Source: Aulostomus chinensis (taxonomy: Eukaryota; Chordata; Actinopteri; Syngnathiformes; Aulostomidae). From it: DNA of 64,000 bases. Positions 1 to 8,099 of this stretch are shown here, one piece after another. The stretch is taken from contig JBBMOA010000009.1 of NCBI GenBank assembly GCA_037954235.1, positions 22,749,126 to 22,813,125 on the forward strand, in the 5' to 3' direction. Within the stretch, counting starts at the first letter, position 1; the number at the start of each line of letters is the position of its first letter. The translations under genes and the position numbers were made by a program. Below the pieces are notes generated by a model. The model was given only the letters and a program-made list of their open reading frames with translations. It had not been told where the DNA came from and did no database searches.

Positions 1-1560
1 AGCCCATACATCCCTGAGGAGGTGGCTCCCTGCTGTAGCACATACAGCCCTGAAGCGGAGGCCCCCTGCTTCAGCACATACAGCCCTGAAGAGGAGGCCC
101 CCTGCTTCAGCACATACAGCCCTGAAGCGGAGGCCCCCTGCTTCAGCACATACAGCACTGAAGAGGAGGCCCCCTGCTTCAGCATATACAGCCGTGATGA
201 GGAGGCCCGCTGCCAAAGGTACCACACCACTAAAATTGTGTCTCCTCAGTGCAGCCTATGCACTCCTGAAGAGGTGGCCCCTCGCCACAGCCCAAATACG
301 CTTGAGGAGGTGGCCCCCTACTGCCACCTATACACCCCTAAAGAAGTGGCCCCTTTCTGCAGCCCATACACCACTGAGGAGATGGCTCACCACCACAGCC
401 CATACACCTCTGAGGAGGAGGCCCCCTGCTGCTCTCCACATAGCCGTGAGGATGTGCTTCCTTGCTGCAGCCAATTCGACCCTGAAGAGGTGGCTTCCCA
501 ATGCAGCCCAATCACCCCTGAAGAGGTGGCTCCCTGCCACATTCCATACATCCCTGAGGAGGTGGCTCCCTGCTGTAGCCCATACATCCCTGAGGAGGTG
601 GCTCCCTGCTGTAGCACATACAGCCCTGAAGAGGAGGCCCCCTGCTTCAGCACATGCAGCCCTGAAGAGGAGGCCCCCTGCTTCAGCACATACAGCCCTG
701 AAGCGGAGGCCCCCTGCTACAGCACATACAGCCCTGAAGAGGAGGCCCCCTGCTTCAGCACATACAGCCCTGAAGCGGAGGCCCCCTGCTTCAGCACATA
801 CAGCCCTGAAGAGGAGGCCCCCTGCTTCAGCACATACAGCCCTGAAGCGGAGGCCCCCTGCTTCAGCACATACAGCACTGAAGAGGAGGCCCCCTGCTTC
901 AGCATATACAGCCGTGATGAGGAGGCCCGCTGCCAAAGATACCACACCACTAAGATTGTGGCTCCTCAGTGCAGCCTATGCACTCCTGAAGAGGTGGCCC
1001 CTCGCCACAGCCCAAATATGCTTGAGGAGGTGGCCCCCTACTGCCACCTATACACCCCTAAAGAAGTGGCCCCTTTCTGCAGCCCATACACCACTGAGGA
1101 GATGGCTCACCGCCACAGCCCATACACCTCTGAGGAGGAGGCCCCCTGCTGCTCTCCACATAGCCGTGAGGATGTGCTTCCTTGCTGCAGCCAATTCACC
1201 CCTGAAGAGGTGGTTTCCCAATGCAGTCCAATCACCCCTGAAGAGGTGGCTCCCTGCCACATTCCATACATCCCTGAGGAGGTGGCTCCCTGCTGTAGCC
1301 CATACATCCCTGAGGAGGTGGCTCCCCGCTGTAGCCCATACAGCCCTGAGGAGGTGGCCCTCAGCAGTTGCAGCACATACACACCTGAGAAGGTGGCCAC
1401 CCACCGCAACCCATACACCCCTGAGGAGGTAGCGTCTGGATGCAGCCCATACACCCCTAAGGAGGTGGCTCCCAGCTGTAGCACCTACACTCATGAGATG
1501 GTGGCTCCCCACTGCAGCACCCACACACCAGAGGAGGTGTCCCCCCGCTACAGCTCCACA
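1..1560 (+). repeat. Coding minisatellite, 36-bp unit, about 43 copies
   Basis: The array is built of 36-bp units (12 codons), so unit gain or loss keeps the frame. The one clear length exception is a single extra codon near 1361-1366, where a unit reads ALSSCS. Within 37-180 and 601-900 the units alternate between EAEA and EEEA types, giving a 72-bp dimer. The array starts before the window and fades out by about 1560, where the unique C-terminal segment begins. Because the period is a multiple of three and stop-free in several frames, long spurious ORFs also appear on both strands here. Confidence 0.9.
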
Positions 1561-2043
1561 TCAAAACCAGCCACAGAAAAGGAAAAAGAGGAGATTATCC
1601 GACATGTAATAAGGTCCTTTATATTAAAGTTAGTCAGTAAGCTACCTCGAGAATCCAGATGCTCCCTGCTGATGGAGGATTTGGGGCAAATAATTTCACG
1701 TCTCTCGTGCAAGGTACCATTAAATATTGGCAACCTCCTCCTTAAGGTCAGTCACAATTATAACAGGACTGAAAGCATTCTTGAGGCTGTTCGTAAAGAC
1801 TTGCTGAGAGATTTTGGATCGCCAGATTTGCTGCTCAAAGCTGTGACAGCAACCAACGCCTCAGTGTTTGATGAGGCTCTCTGGAGATATTTAAAAATCC
1901 ACCTCAGCACGCCCGCAGAATTTCAGCAAAAAAAATCATCGATCTTCAAGTTCTTTAGATCAATGTGTAAAAAATTCACTAAGCCCTTCAGAACCTTATT
2001 TTCTTACAAGAAAGTGTCCCCCCTCACCTCGGTCAGGGAATAG
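1..2043 (+). CDS. Partial CDS: Cys/Tyr/Glu 12-residue repeat protein with unique basic C-terminus (3' end of gene)
   Basis: The frame is open from the first base, so the true start lies outside the window; the GTG at base 22 is an ordinary Val codon in a repeat. The stop is TAG at 2041-2043. Residues 1 to about 520, counted from base 1, are tandem 12-mers with the approximate pattern C-[CFHS]-S-x-Y-x-P-E-E-[EV]-A-P, each carrying one or two Cys, usually a Tyr and an acidic pair. From about residue 521 the protein changes to a unique segment of some 160 residues: charged, Leu/Ile-rich and probably helical (it includes IIRHVIRSFILKLVSKL), then Lys/Arg-rich at the end (FRSMCKKFTKPFRTLF). Acidic repeats joined to a basic tail, with regular Cys and Tyr, would suit a cross-linked structural or secreted protein, but this is inference; the N-terminus, and any signal peptide, cannot be seen. 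I do not recognise the family. Coding is supported by length, in-frame repeat units and a frame that continues through the non-repetitive 3' part. Confidence 0.72.
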   Translation, partial: SPYIPEEVAPCCSTYSPEAEAPCFSTYSPEEEAPCFSTYSPEAEAPCFSTYSTEEEAPCFSIYSRDEEARCQRYHTTKIVSPQCSLCTPEEVAPRHSPNTLEEVAPYCHLYTPKEVAPFCSPYTTEEMAHHHSPYTSEEEAPCCSPHSREDVLPCCSQFDPEEVASQCSPITPEEVAPCHIPYIPEEVAPCCSPYIPEEVAPCCSTYSPEEEAPCFSTCSPEEEAPCFSTYSPEAEAPCYSTYSPEEEAPCFSTYSPEAEAPCFSTYSPEEEAPCFSTYSPEAEAPCFSTYSTEEEAPCFSIYSRDEEARCQRYHTTKIVAPQCSLCTPEEVAPRHSPNMLEEVAPYCHLYTPKEVAPFCSPYTTEEMAHRHSPYTSEEEAPCCSPHSREDVLPCCSQFTPEEVVSQCSPITPEEVAPCHIPYIPEEVAPCCSPYIPEEVAPRCSPYSPEEVALSSCSTYTPEKVATHRNPYTPEEVASGCSPYTPKEVAPSCSTYTHEMVAPHCSTHTPEEVSPRYSSTSKPATEKEKEEIIRHVIRSFILKLVSKLPRESRCSLLMEDLGQIISRLSCKVPLNIGNLLLKVSHNYNRTESILEAVRKDLLRDFGSPDLLLKAVTATNASVFDEALWRYLKIHLSTPAEFQQKKSSIFKFFRSMCKKFTKPFRTLFSYKKVSPLTSVRE
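37..1320 (+). repeat. Higher-order 720-bp duplication inside the coding array
   Basis: Bases 37-600 match 757-1320 at an exact offset of 720 bp (20 units). Bases 61-180 are identical to 781-900, and I count 9 mismatches in 181-600 versus 901-1320, about 98% identity. Bases 1-36 instead align to 577-612, an offset of 576 bp (16 units), so the second block carries four extra 36-bp units (144 bp) of the CFSTYSPE type. Roughly five of the differing codons change the residue and three are silent. This points to a recent block duplication plus a local unit expansion. Confidence 0.85.
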
Positions 2044-2099
2044 AGGAGGAAAAGGGGGTCTTGAGGAAAATTCATCATCAAGTCATCAAGTTCATCACA

Positions 2100-2590
2100 A
2101 GCAAAAATTATGGGAGTTTGGTGAGGCCATGGAGGATGACTATCAGTTGACTCTGAAAAGGTTCTGGCAAAACGTCCATCGCCTCGAGGGGGAGGGGGCA
2201 GCAATTTGCCAGTGGGCATGTGAGGCTGCTGATGTCAAATAAGGAGATAACTGGGCAGTAGAAGGAATACTTTGAGGGACTTCTCAATCCCATCAACTCG
2301 TATTTGATGGAGGAAACAGAGTTGGGGAAGAACTTGGAGTTGGGGAAGTACTTGGAGTTGGGGAAGTACTTGGCGGGGGTTGTCCAATCTCCGGGTCAGA
2401 AGTCGGTGGGGGGAGGTCCTGCCTCAGGTGGAGGAGTTTAAGTATCTCAGGGTCTTGTTCATGAGTGAGGGTAGGATGGAGCGGTAGATGGACAGACGGA
2501 TTGGGGCGGCATTTGCAGTGATACAGGTGCTAAACCAGTCCATTGTGGTGAAGAGGGAGCTTAGCCAAAAAGCTAGTGGAAGAAACTCTG
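2100..2590 (+). mobile_element. Degenerate, internally deleted LINE (non-LTR retrotransposon) ORF2 fragment
   Basis: Two pieces of a typical fish LINE polyprotein are visible on the plus strand. Around 2105-2200 the translation (WEFGEAMEDDYQLTLKRFWQ) resembles the linker before the reverse transcriptase. Around 2425-2580 it resembles the region after the catalytic core (EEFKYLRVLFMSEGRMER, then MDRRIGAAFAVIQVLNQS, KRELSQKA). The catalytic core between them is missing and stops and frameshifts interrupt both pieces. It lies 57 bp after the stop codon of the repeat-protein gene and could form part of its 3' UTR. The exact LINE clade is not assigned. Confidence 0.65.
2320..2373 (+). repeat. Three tandem 18-bp units inside the LINE fragment
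   Basis: Three head-to-tail copies of an 18-bp unit (AGTTGGGGAAGTACTTGG, one base different in the first) sit at the place where the LINE has lost its catalytic region. Confidence 0.85.
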
Positions 2591-2778
2591 CAACAAATAT
2601 GTGCATCTCTGGAATAAAGTGGCCACAAGAAGTCATGTTTGTCATGTTCAAAGTTTACAGTTTGATTCATGAAAGCAAACAGTCGTTTGAAGAAAAGCAC
2701 TGGACTTTCTGTTGTTAATAGCTTTGTTTTGGAATCTGTCAAGAGCCCCCCGAAACCATACAAAGACACAGCCACACT

Positions 2779-3615
2779 TATGCTTGCCACCCGTCCCTTG
2801 AAATACGGAATCGTTACGTAATTGGGAATTAAAAGTTGCGTTCCGTATTTCACAATTGTCCCATGCATGTCTGTCACACACACACCCGTGCACATACGTG
2901 AACACTGAACTAACAATAATGGACAAAATAAAGGACAGGAAATATTCAAGACAGCAAAATATGTTATCAGCCTGCCTGCTGCCTGCCCTGCGCTGCACAG
3001 CCCAGCCCCTTTGCGCTTCACTTCCTGGTCACCGTTCGTTGCATAGTTACCTCTGCTCAGTGCACCGCCGCGCGTTTTAAAAACAACAACAAAGATGTCT
3101 TCGAATTCTACAGCAGATGCTCAGACACCCCACCTCGTGTCGGGAGGACGGGAGTGGGAAGAGGGCAACCTGTGGCTCGATAGAGTCACTGAAGATGACT
3201 ATAAAGCAAACTGCAAGGCATGCAGGAAAACTTTTTTTTTATGTTGTGCACTTTCTTTTTCATCTGTTTATTAGTTTTATGTTATGCACTGTCTTTCTTG
3301 ACTCCACACAGATACAGAGACCTGACCTACTATCTGATTTACATAAATGGCCATTTCTATAATGAACATGTTGTCTGTTACTAGTTTACTATGACCATGC
3401 TCAGGTTCAGGCTGTCTTTACAGTCACGTTTACATGTTCAATGCTAAAAAAGCACTTTAAACTTGAAATCAAAGCATTTTGTTTTTTCAAATAAAAATAG
3501 ATACATTTCTATGCATCATAGGAGTTTTGGGGATGTCCCAATTTTTTTTCGCCTGTGTTGCTTCGGGCACGAGGGGGGCGTCCCTTATTTCTTTTTCTGA
3601 AAGGTGGCAACCCTA
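2779..3615 (+). mobile_element. hAT-type DNA transposon, deleted copy, with 8-bp target duplications
   Basis: The ends form short terminal inverted repeats: 5' TATGCTTGCCACC, and the reverse complement of the 3' end, TAGGGTTGCCACC (11 of 13 match). Perfect 8-bp direct repeats GCCACACT flank the element at 2771-2778 and 3616-3623, as expected for hAT transposition. Inside is a GC-rich promoter-like stretch followed by a short coding start with a BED-like Cys pair. At 837 bp it is far too short for an intact hAT transposon. Confidence 0.75.
3095..3235 (+). pseudogene. N-terminal remnant of a BED-finger-like hAT transposase
   Basis: An ATG at 3095 opens 47 codons (start MSSNSTADAQ) ending in a motif of the type W-x-D-R-V-T-E-D-D-Y-K-A-x-C-x2-C, the first half of a BED or related zinc finger. 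The frame then runs into poly-T and loses similarity, so the remaining finger and the whole catalytic domain are absent. Its position inside an element with inverted repeats and target duplications supports a transposase origin. Confidence 0.5.
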
Positions 3616-3623
3616 GCCACACT

Positions 3624-4060
3624 CCCTAGCGGCTTGGCGGTGAATTGCAGAGCAACACGTTCCCTCGACGCAGAACTTCGAATGCTCAATGACGGCGTAG
3701 GGTCTACTGTTCCCACGAGCTGTAACGCATTGCTGTGCCTGGGTTGACTGACCAGATAGTTTTTATGCTGAACACAGGCAATAAAGTCTAAGGTTGAAGA
3801 AAATGTCAGTCCATAATTCACACAACACAATTCAGAAGGGGGTTCCAGGAAATTTAACAGTTACACAGGCAAGGTCACAATGTCAGAGGATAGCACCACA
3901 GATCACAGACACCGTGGTAAGTTCACACAATGATCTTTATTCAGCCTTTTCAGTACAAAACCAGACATTTACTCATGTTAATGTTATCCTGTAATTAATA
4001 AAAAGGGGGGTTTGCGATAGGATGTGCCTTAACTTCTCTGGGGCCCTAGTCACACCACCT
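3624..4060. other. Gene-less stretch between hAT element and gag fossil
   Basis: I see no exon here. It may include upstream parts of the LTR retrotransposon whose gag fossil starts at 4061, but no LTR boundaries are visible. Confidence 0.4.
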
Positions 4061-4510
4061 TGGGCTCAACGTTTTGAAGTTTCAGTGCAGGCTATGACTC
4101 TACCTGATGCAGATTTATCAACATTGATGTCCTCCATCCTCCCAACTCACCTGGCAGATGATCCATTTCTGTACTGGGACAGCTTGCCTCTTTAAACCCA
4201 GAATAAGTATAGTTTAGTCAAAGACAAACTCAGAGATGTTTTTGGGCCAAAAGTCTCCCTGCCCTTCTTCCTAACAGATGTGAATGCTCGCCCTTGCAAA
4301 CCAGGTGGGAAATTGGATGTGTACTGTGCAGACTTCACTTGTCTTGTGCTTGAAGCCTTTCCCACCTATGACCACAATGCAATAGAGGGTGAATAATTCC
4401 ACAACTTTGTAGGCAGCTTGGACATAGCCTTACAATAAAAGATTCATGAGATGGTTGCAAATAACCTTGATGGTGCCTTGCTTATTGCCAGCCACTGGGC
4501 ATGTGCAGGG
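4061..4510 (+). pseudogene. LTR retrotransposon (Ty3/gypsy-like) gag fossil with three in-frame stops
   Basis: One frame gives a continuous gag-like translation with the landmarks LADDPFLYWDSLP, LRDVFGPKV and VYCADFTCLVLEAFP, an arrangement seen in gag proteins of fish gypsy-type elements. The frame is broken by stops at 4193-4195, 4394-4396 and 4436-4438 without a frameshift, so it is a decayed copy. No pol region and no LTRs were found nearby. Confidence 0.6.
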
Positions 4511-4862
4511 TTGCAAAATTTTCTCTGTAATCAAGATGTGTACCAGTCTAACGGTCATCATCTCCTGTTCATCCTGACCTAGGAACTCGTAATTCCAGTC
4601 AGGAGGGTTAGCCAAAGGGGGTTCTTACCTCTCTGTAACAGGATGCCATAAACATTCATCTGGCAGGAAAACCCAGGACCATTAAATTAAAGAAGCATTG
4701 CCTGATCATTATAAGACTATCTCTCTCTGGGTGTATGTGTGCTTAAACATTCTGTGACAGCCCGCCAAATGTATGGCATATTGTCGGGTGTGGTCTTCTC
4801 CTTTGTGGGCATGGCCACTGATTGCGAGCACCTGGGCCCGCTGCTCCTCTCCAAGTGAACTC
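4511..4862. other. Gene-less stretch
   Basis: Sequence between the gag fossil and the MITE-like element. I recognise no exon or repeat; it may be further decayed retroelement sequence. Confidence 0.35.
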
Positions 4863-5453
4863 CCGTAAATGACCAATTAGTAGCCCGGGCGTTTATTTTA
4901 CAAAATCGATGTGGACCCCGGGCATTTAAAAAAAGACCAGGCGTCTATTGGTAACAGGCTTTTATTTATTTTGGCACTGGCCAGCACTGGGCCATTAATT
5001 TTTTTTTTAGCAATGTTATAGCAATGTAATTGTTATACAAGGTATAACAATGTACTGTAGTATTTTAAAGAACAGTGGTGCAAATGTCCAGAGAACACTT
5101 TACACAAGAACACTTTATTAGTAAGAAAAAGGACGTGACAACTTGAGGCCCGTATACTTCGACTTCCACGACAGTCTCATGCGACCAAAATAGCAGATCT
5201 ACACATTCACAGCGTGTCGACGGCCGACGCGTTATCACCTTGTAGATCTTTTTTTTTGCATGGAACCGTGAGCTTGAAGATTTGCTGTTTGCGGCGCACT
5301 CACGTTATGCGACATAAATTACTGGTAAGTTCAAATAAATTGCAAAATCTTACATGAAACCAAGTTAAGATAAAATTAATCTCATAGTGGCCCCCAGGCG
5401 TTTAAACGAACCTGCCGGCAGTTTGACACCGCGCTATTAATTGGTCATTTACG
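4863..5453. mobile_element. MITE-like non-autonomous element with about 25-bp terminal inverted repeats
   Basis: The left end (CCGTAAATGACCAATTAGTA) reappears as a reverse complement at the right end (CCGTAAATGACCAATTAATA), continuing for some bases with a few mismatches. The element is about 590 bp and contains no ORF of note. The immediate flanks do not show a clear target duplication, so the superfamily stays open. Confidence 0.6.
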
Positions 5454-6460
5454 GTAGGCCAACTTCTGGCAGTTGTGTTTCTCTCTTCTACCTGGTTGCA
5501 TCTAGCAGCTGTGATTTTTGTTTGCACTTCATTTTCCACACATCCACATTATAAATATGATGTTTAGAATGTTTTACTGTCTGTAGTTATCAAGCTTTCT
5601 TTGCCTCCTCACTGTTATTGTCCTAACTCGAAGCAATCTTAATCTCTCGGGGATCTATCTGTGTGACGTATGATTGCTATCCATTCAACCAGTTTAATAT
5701 GTTGATATCTGAGGAGTATTGGGGACGGCAAAGTGTACTAACTGCCGAGCAACCCCACATAGGTCAAAGGTCACTCCTCCAACGCGGACCAGTACACTAT
5801 AATCATTGCGCCACTATCCGTTGCTTGGGCTCTCTATCACGCTTCTTGCTTCTTCCCTTTTTGTGTGCACTCCTAGAGCGGCTGGTCCATCTTTCCCTTT
5901 TGATTTTCTATTCCACTATTTTTTGTTATTTTGTCCTTTAACTTTAAATGGAACTTCTCTTTCTTTCCTCACAACAACTTTCCCTTTAGCAAAGTTTTTT
6001 GGTACACCGAGTTGAATGTACCTCTTCTATCATCTAAGTTTGTGAAGGCATTGTTCTGCATAGCATCTAAATTGTTGATTTTCTATTTTTGGAATTCATT
6101 GTCATGGTCGCTGTACTATTGACCTCTTGTGAGCTTTGAATCCATCCTGACCAGTGGAGGGAAGCCACCTTGTGCCTGAGAAGAGCAGCTTTGTTGAGGC
6201 AGCTAGCAGCCTGAGACCACAGGGTAGCAAATCAACACGCTTCCCTTCTTCATCGAGCGAATCTCAGCGGGAGCCAAGGTCGACGAGTCGGGGGCTTTGG
6301 AGGCCGTCCTCCCACCAGTTCGTTGGAGAGGTATCGTACATGGGAACAATCCAGCTGAGAACGTAAGTCGTTTTCGCGCTGTTGCAATAACAAAGATCGG
6401 TACTGCATATCTGCAACTCAAAATGTGTCTTCCTTGCTTTGCAGGAATTATTACTCTGTC

Positions 6461-6462
<2 letters not shown>
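5454..6462. other. Gene-less stretch with one possible splice donor
   Basis: No recognisable protein. A GC-richer block at about 6150-6365 ends in a donor-like sequence (AACGTAAGTC, with GTAAGT at 6364). It could be an exon of the decayed gene whose last exon lies at 7930, but no frame there resembles a known protein. Confidence 0.3.

Positions 6463-6513
<51 letters not shown>
6463..6513. repeat. (TA)n microsatellite
   Basis: About 50 bp of uninterrupted alternating T and A, with a short second TA tract just after a TGCTG interruption. It creates spurious Ile/Tyr-repeat ORFs on both strands. Confidence 0.95.
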
Positions 6514-6887
6514 TGTATATATATGCATACAAGCCACTGATCCGCAAAGGACTCATTGATAAACTATAACCTGAGACTGATTGTTTCTCGTTGGGCAAAA
6601 TGAAATTACGAGTGGTGCCCCAATTAACAACTGTGTAAAACATTCTGAAGATATGTCATCATCAGCTTATCAAGTCACCACAAGTTATAGAAATAATATT
6701 TCATGATAAAAGTCTTGTTAAGAAATTAAGGAATTATTTCCACTGAAAAGCTAAGGTAGGGCTTTGAAATTGAAACAGATACATATTGTGTTGATTTTTT
6801 TTAACAGCATAATCCAGTATTAAAAAAGTTAACACAACCCAATCACAAAACTGACCAAGCATTCTTACTAAATCGGTCACTTAAGCA

Positions 6888-7525
6888 TAGGGATGCACCG
6901 ATCCACATTTTATTACTTCCGATCCGATCCTGATACCTGAATTTTGGATATTTGCCGATACCAGAGCTCTATTTGCTTTAATACTATTATTATCATTATT
7001 TTTGACTTTATGAGGCTCTAATAAACTCCTCTCTACAGGCAAACTACTACTACTACTACTTTTTAGCTTCTCGGCTAACTTGGTTGACACTCGGAGGTAA
7101 AGTTCAGGTAGCGCAGTCTCTGATAAATATCTCCTGGATGGCAAACTATACCTCGGCTGCAGATGCTCCATCAAGCTGCAAAACCCCTCGTTGTCCACCA
7201 CTGATAGCGGTTGGTCATCGAGTACAATAAAGTTGAGCAACTTCTTGGTAATCCCTTTAGCTTTCACGTTGTCTGCTGGAAGTTTACTCTGCTTGCTAAA
7301 CGACACCAGAAGTGATTCCTGACAGCTCATTTCATATTTCTGCTGCCTGGCTAACAGCTCCTGGTGCTCCTTTCCATGGTGTTTTTTTAGATGTTCGTTA
7401 AGATTGGTGGTGTTGCACGACGCGATGAAGCTTCCACCTCTCGAAACAAGGGCTTTGCAAACATTGCATGTCGCTGTCTTACTTCGTGGCGGTTCGAATG
7501 TAAAATAATTCCAAACAGCGGACAT
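6888..7525 (-). pseudogene. Truncated hAT transposase: BED zinc finger and N-terminal domain only
   Basis: The likely start is the Met at 7525 (MSAVWNYF); an open frame also extends upstream to 7675 without similarity. The first ~50 residues form a BED finger: C-N-V-C, a glycine-rich spacer, then N-L-x-x-H-L-x-x-H-H. It is followed by the dimerisation/N-terminal region typical of ZBED-like hAT transposases (ITKKLLNFIVLDDQPLSVV, then RRYLSETALPELY). After a Ser run coded by a short AGT tract the similarity stops and the frame runs into the element end. Intact hAT transposases are about 600 residues, so the RNase H-like catalytic domain is gone. The copy may still bind DNA in principle but cannot transpose itself. 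Confidence 0.75.
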
Positions 7526-7582
7526 GTTTTGTGGAAAAAGTTGCGAGCCACAGTGTCTGCTATCCGGGCGGGTGCAAACTAT

Positions 7583-7660
7583 GGAATGGATTTCTTGAAC
7601 GGAGGCGTGTCTCGTAACTCTGTTAAATTGAGATGCGCCTCCGTTTAGGAAATCCATTCC
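7583..7660. repeat. Inverted repeat (hairpin) inside the hAT element
   Basis: Arms of 25 bp at 7583-7607 and 7636-7660 are reverse complements apart from two mismatches, with a 28-bp loop. It lies between the transposase start and the right end of the element, where hAT transposons often keep sub-terminal structure. Confidence 0.85.
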
Positions 7661-7929
7661 AGATTTTAGAACCAACTAGCAGCCAGGAGTCACTTGTGGA
7701 GTCATGCCGGCCAAGTAGACCATGCAACAGTCACAGACAGCTCGTGGATCGAAAAATTTCGGGAGCTGGATCGGAAATTTCCGATCCATGAATTAGGCCG
7801 ATATCGGGACCCGATACCGAAACTGGATCGGATCGGCCCCATCCCTACTTCAGCATAATACTTATGGTTATATATTTATGTGTTCTTATTTCATTAATTT
7901 GGTGCATTTTGTGATTGTTCACTCTGCAG

Positions 7930-8099
7930 ACTGATGATGAGGTCTTCCAAGGATCCTTTGAGAACACCATGATAGGAATATACACTGTCAAACCAGGAGA
8001 TGCCACAATTAACCTAAGGACATCAGGGTTTTCCTTGAAGGCAAGATAGTACTGCGTGATCTAGACAACTTTGCATTTGGTGCAGTGTTGTTTAGCTAA
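7930..8099 (+). pseudogene. Frameshifted exon resembling the C-terminus of teleost SAMD3-like proteins
   Basis: A pyrimidine tract and CTCTGCAG acceptor precede the exon. One frame reads DDEVFQGSFENTMIGIYTV; after a frame change near 8015-8025 another reads FLEGKIVLRDLDNFAFGAVL and ends at TAA (8097-8099). Together these resemble, from memory, the C-terminal end of the large family of uncharacterised teleost proteins usually called sterile alpha motif domain-containing protein 3-like. The frameshift suggests a dead copy. The hAT element at 6888-7847 ends about 80 bp upstream of the acceptor. No other exon was found with confidence. Confidence 0.4.

Larger units (their letters stand above)
6888..7847 (-). 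mobile_element. hAT-type DNA transposon, internally deleted, with 8-bp target duplication (one mismatch)
   Basis: The left end begins TAGGGATGCACCGATCC and the right end, reverse-complemented, begins TAGGGATGGGGCCGATCC, matching inverted repeats of a familiar vertebrate hAT group. The flanks are CTTAAGCA (6880-6887) and CTTCAGCA (7848-7855), an 8-bp target duplication with one difference. Sub-terminal DNA at both ends is rich in GATCGGA-type motifs. The 960-bp element carries the 5' part of a transposase gene on the minus strand and lacks its catalytic part. Confidence 0.85.

Noticed and set aside
194..1524. Long ORFs in other frames and on the minus strand across the first 1.5 kb (for example Arg/Pro/Ala-rich on plus, Gly/Ala/Val-rich on minus)
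   Set aside because: They are by-products of a 36-bp repeat that lacks stops in several frames. None continues into the unique sequence after 1560, whereas the chosen frame does.
2856..3080. 74-codon ORF overlapping the hAT element
   Set aside because: It lies in the promoter-like 5' region of the hAT element, in a different frame from the BED-like start at 3095, with no similarity to a transposase.
6203..6643. ORFs with Ile/Tyr repeats on both strands
   Set aside because: Created by the (TA)n tract at 6463-6513.
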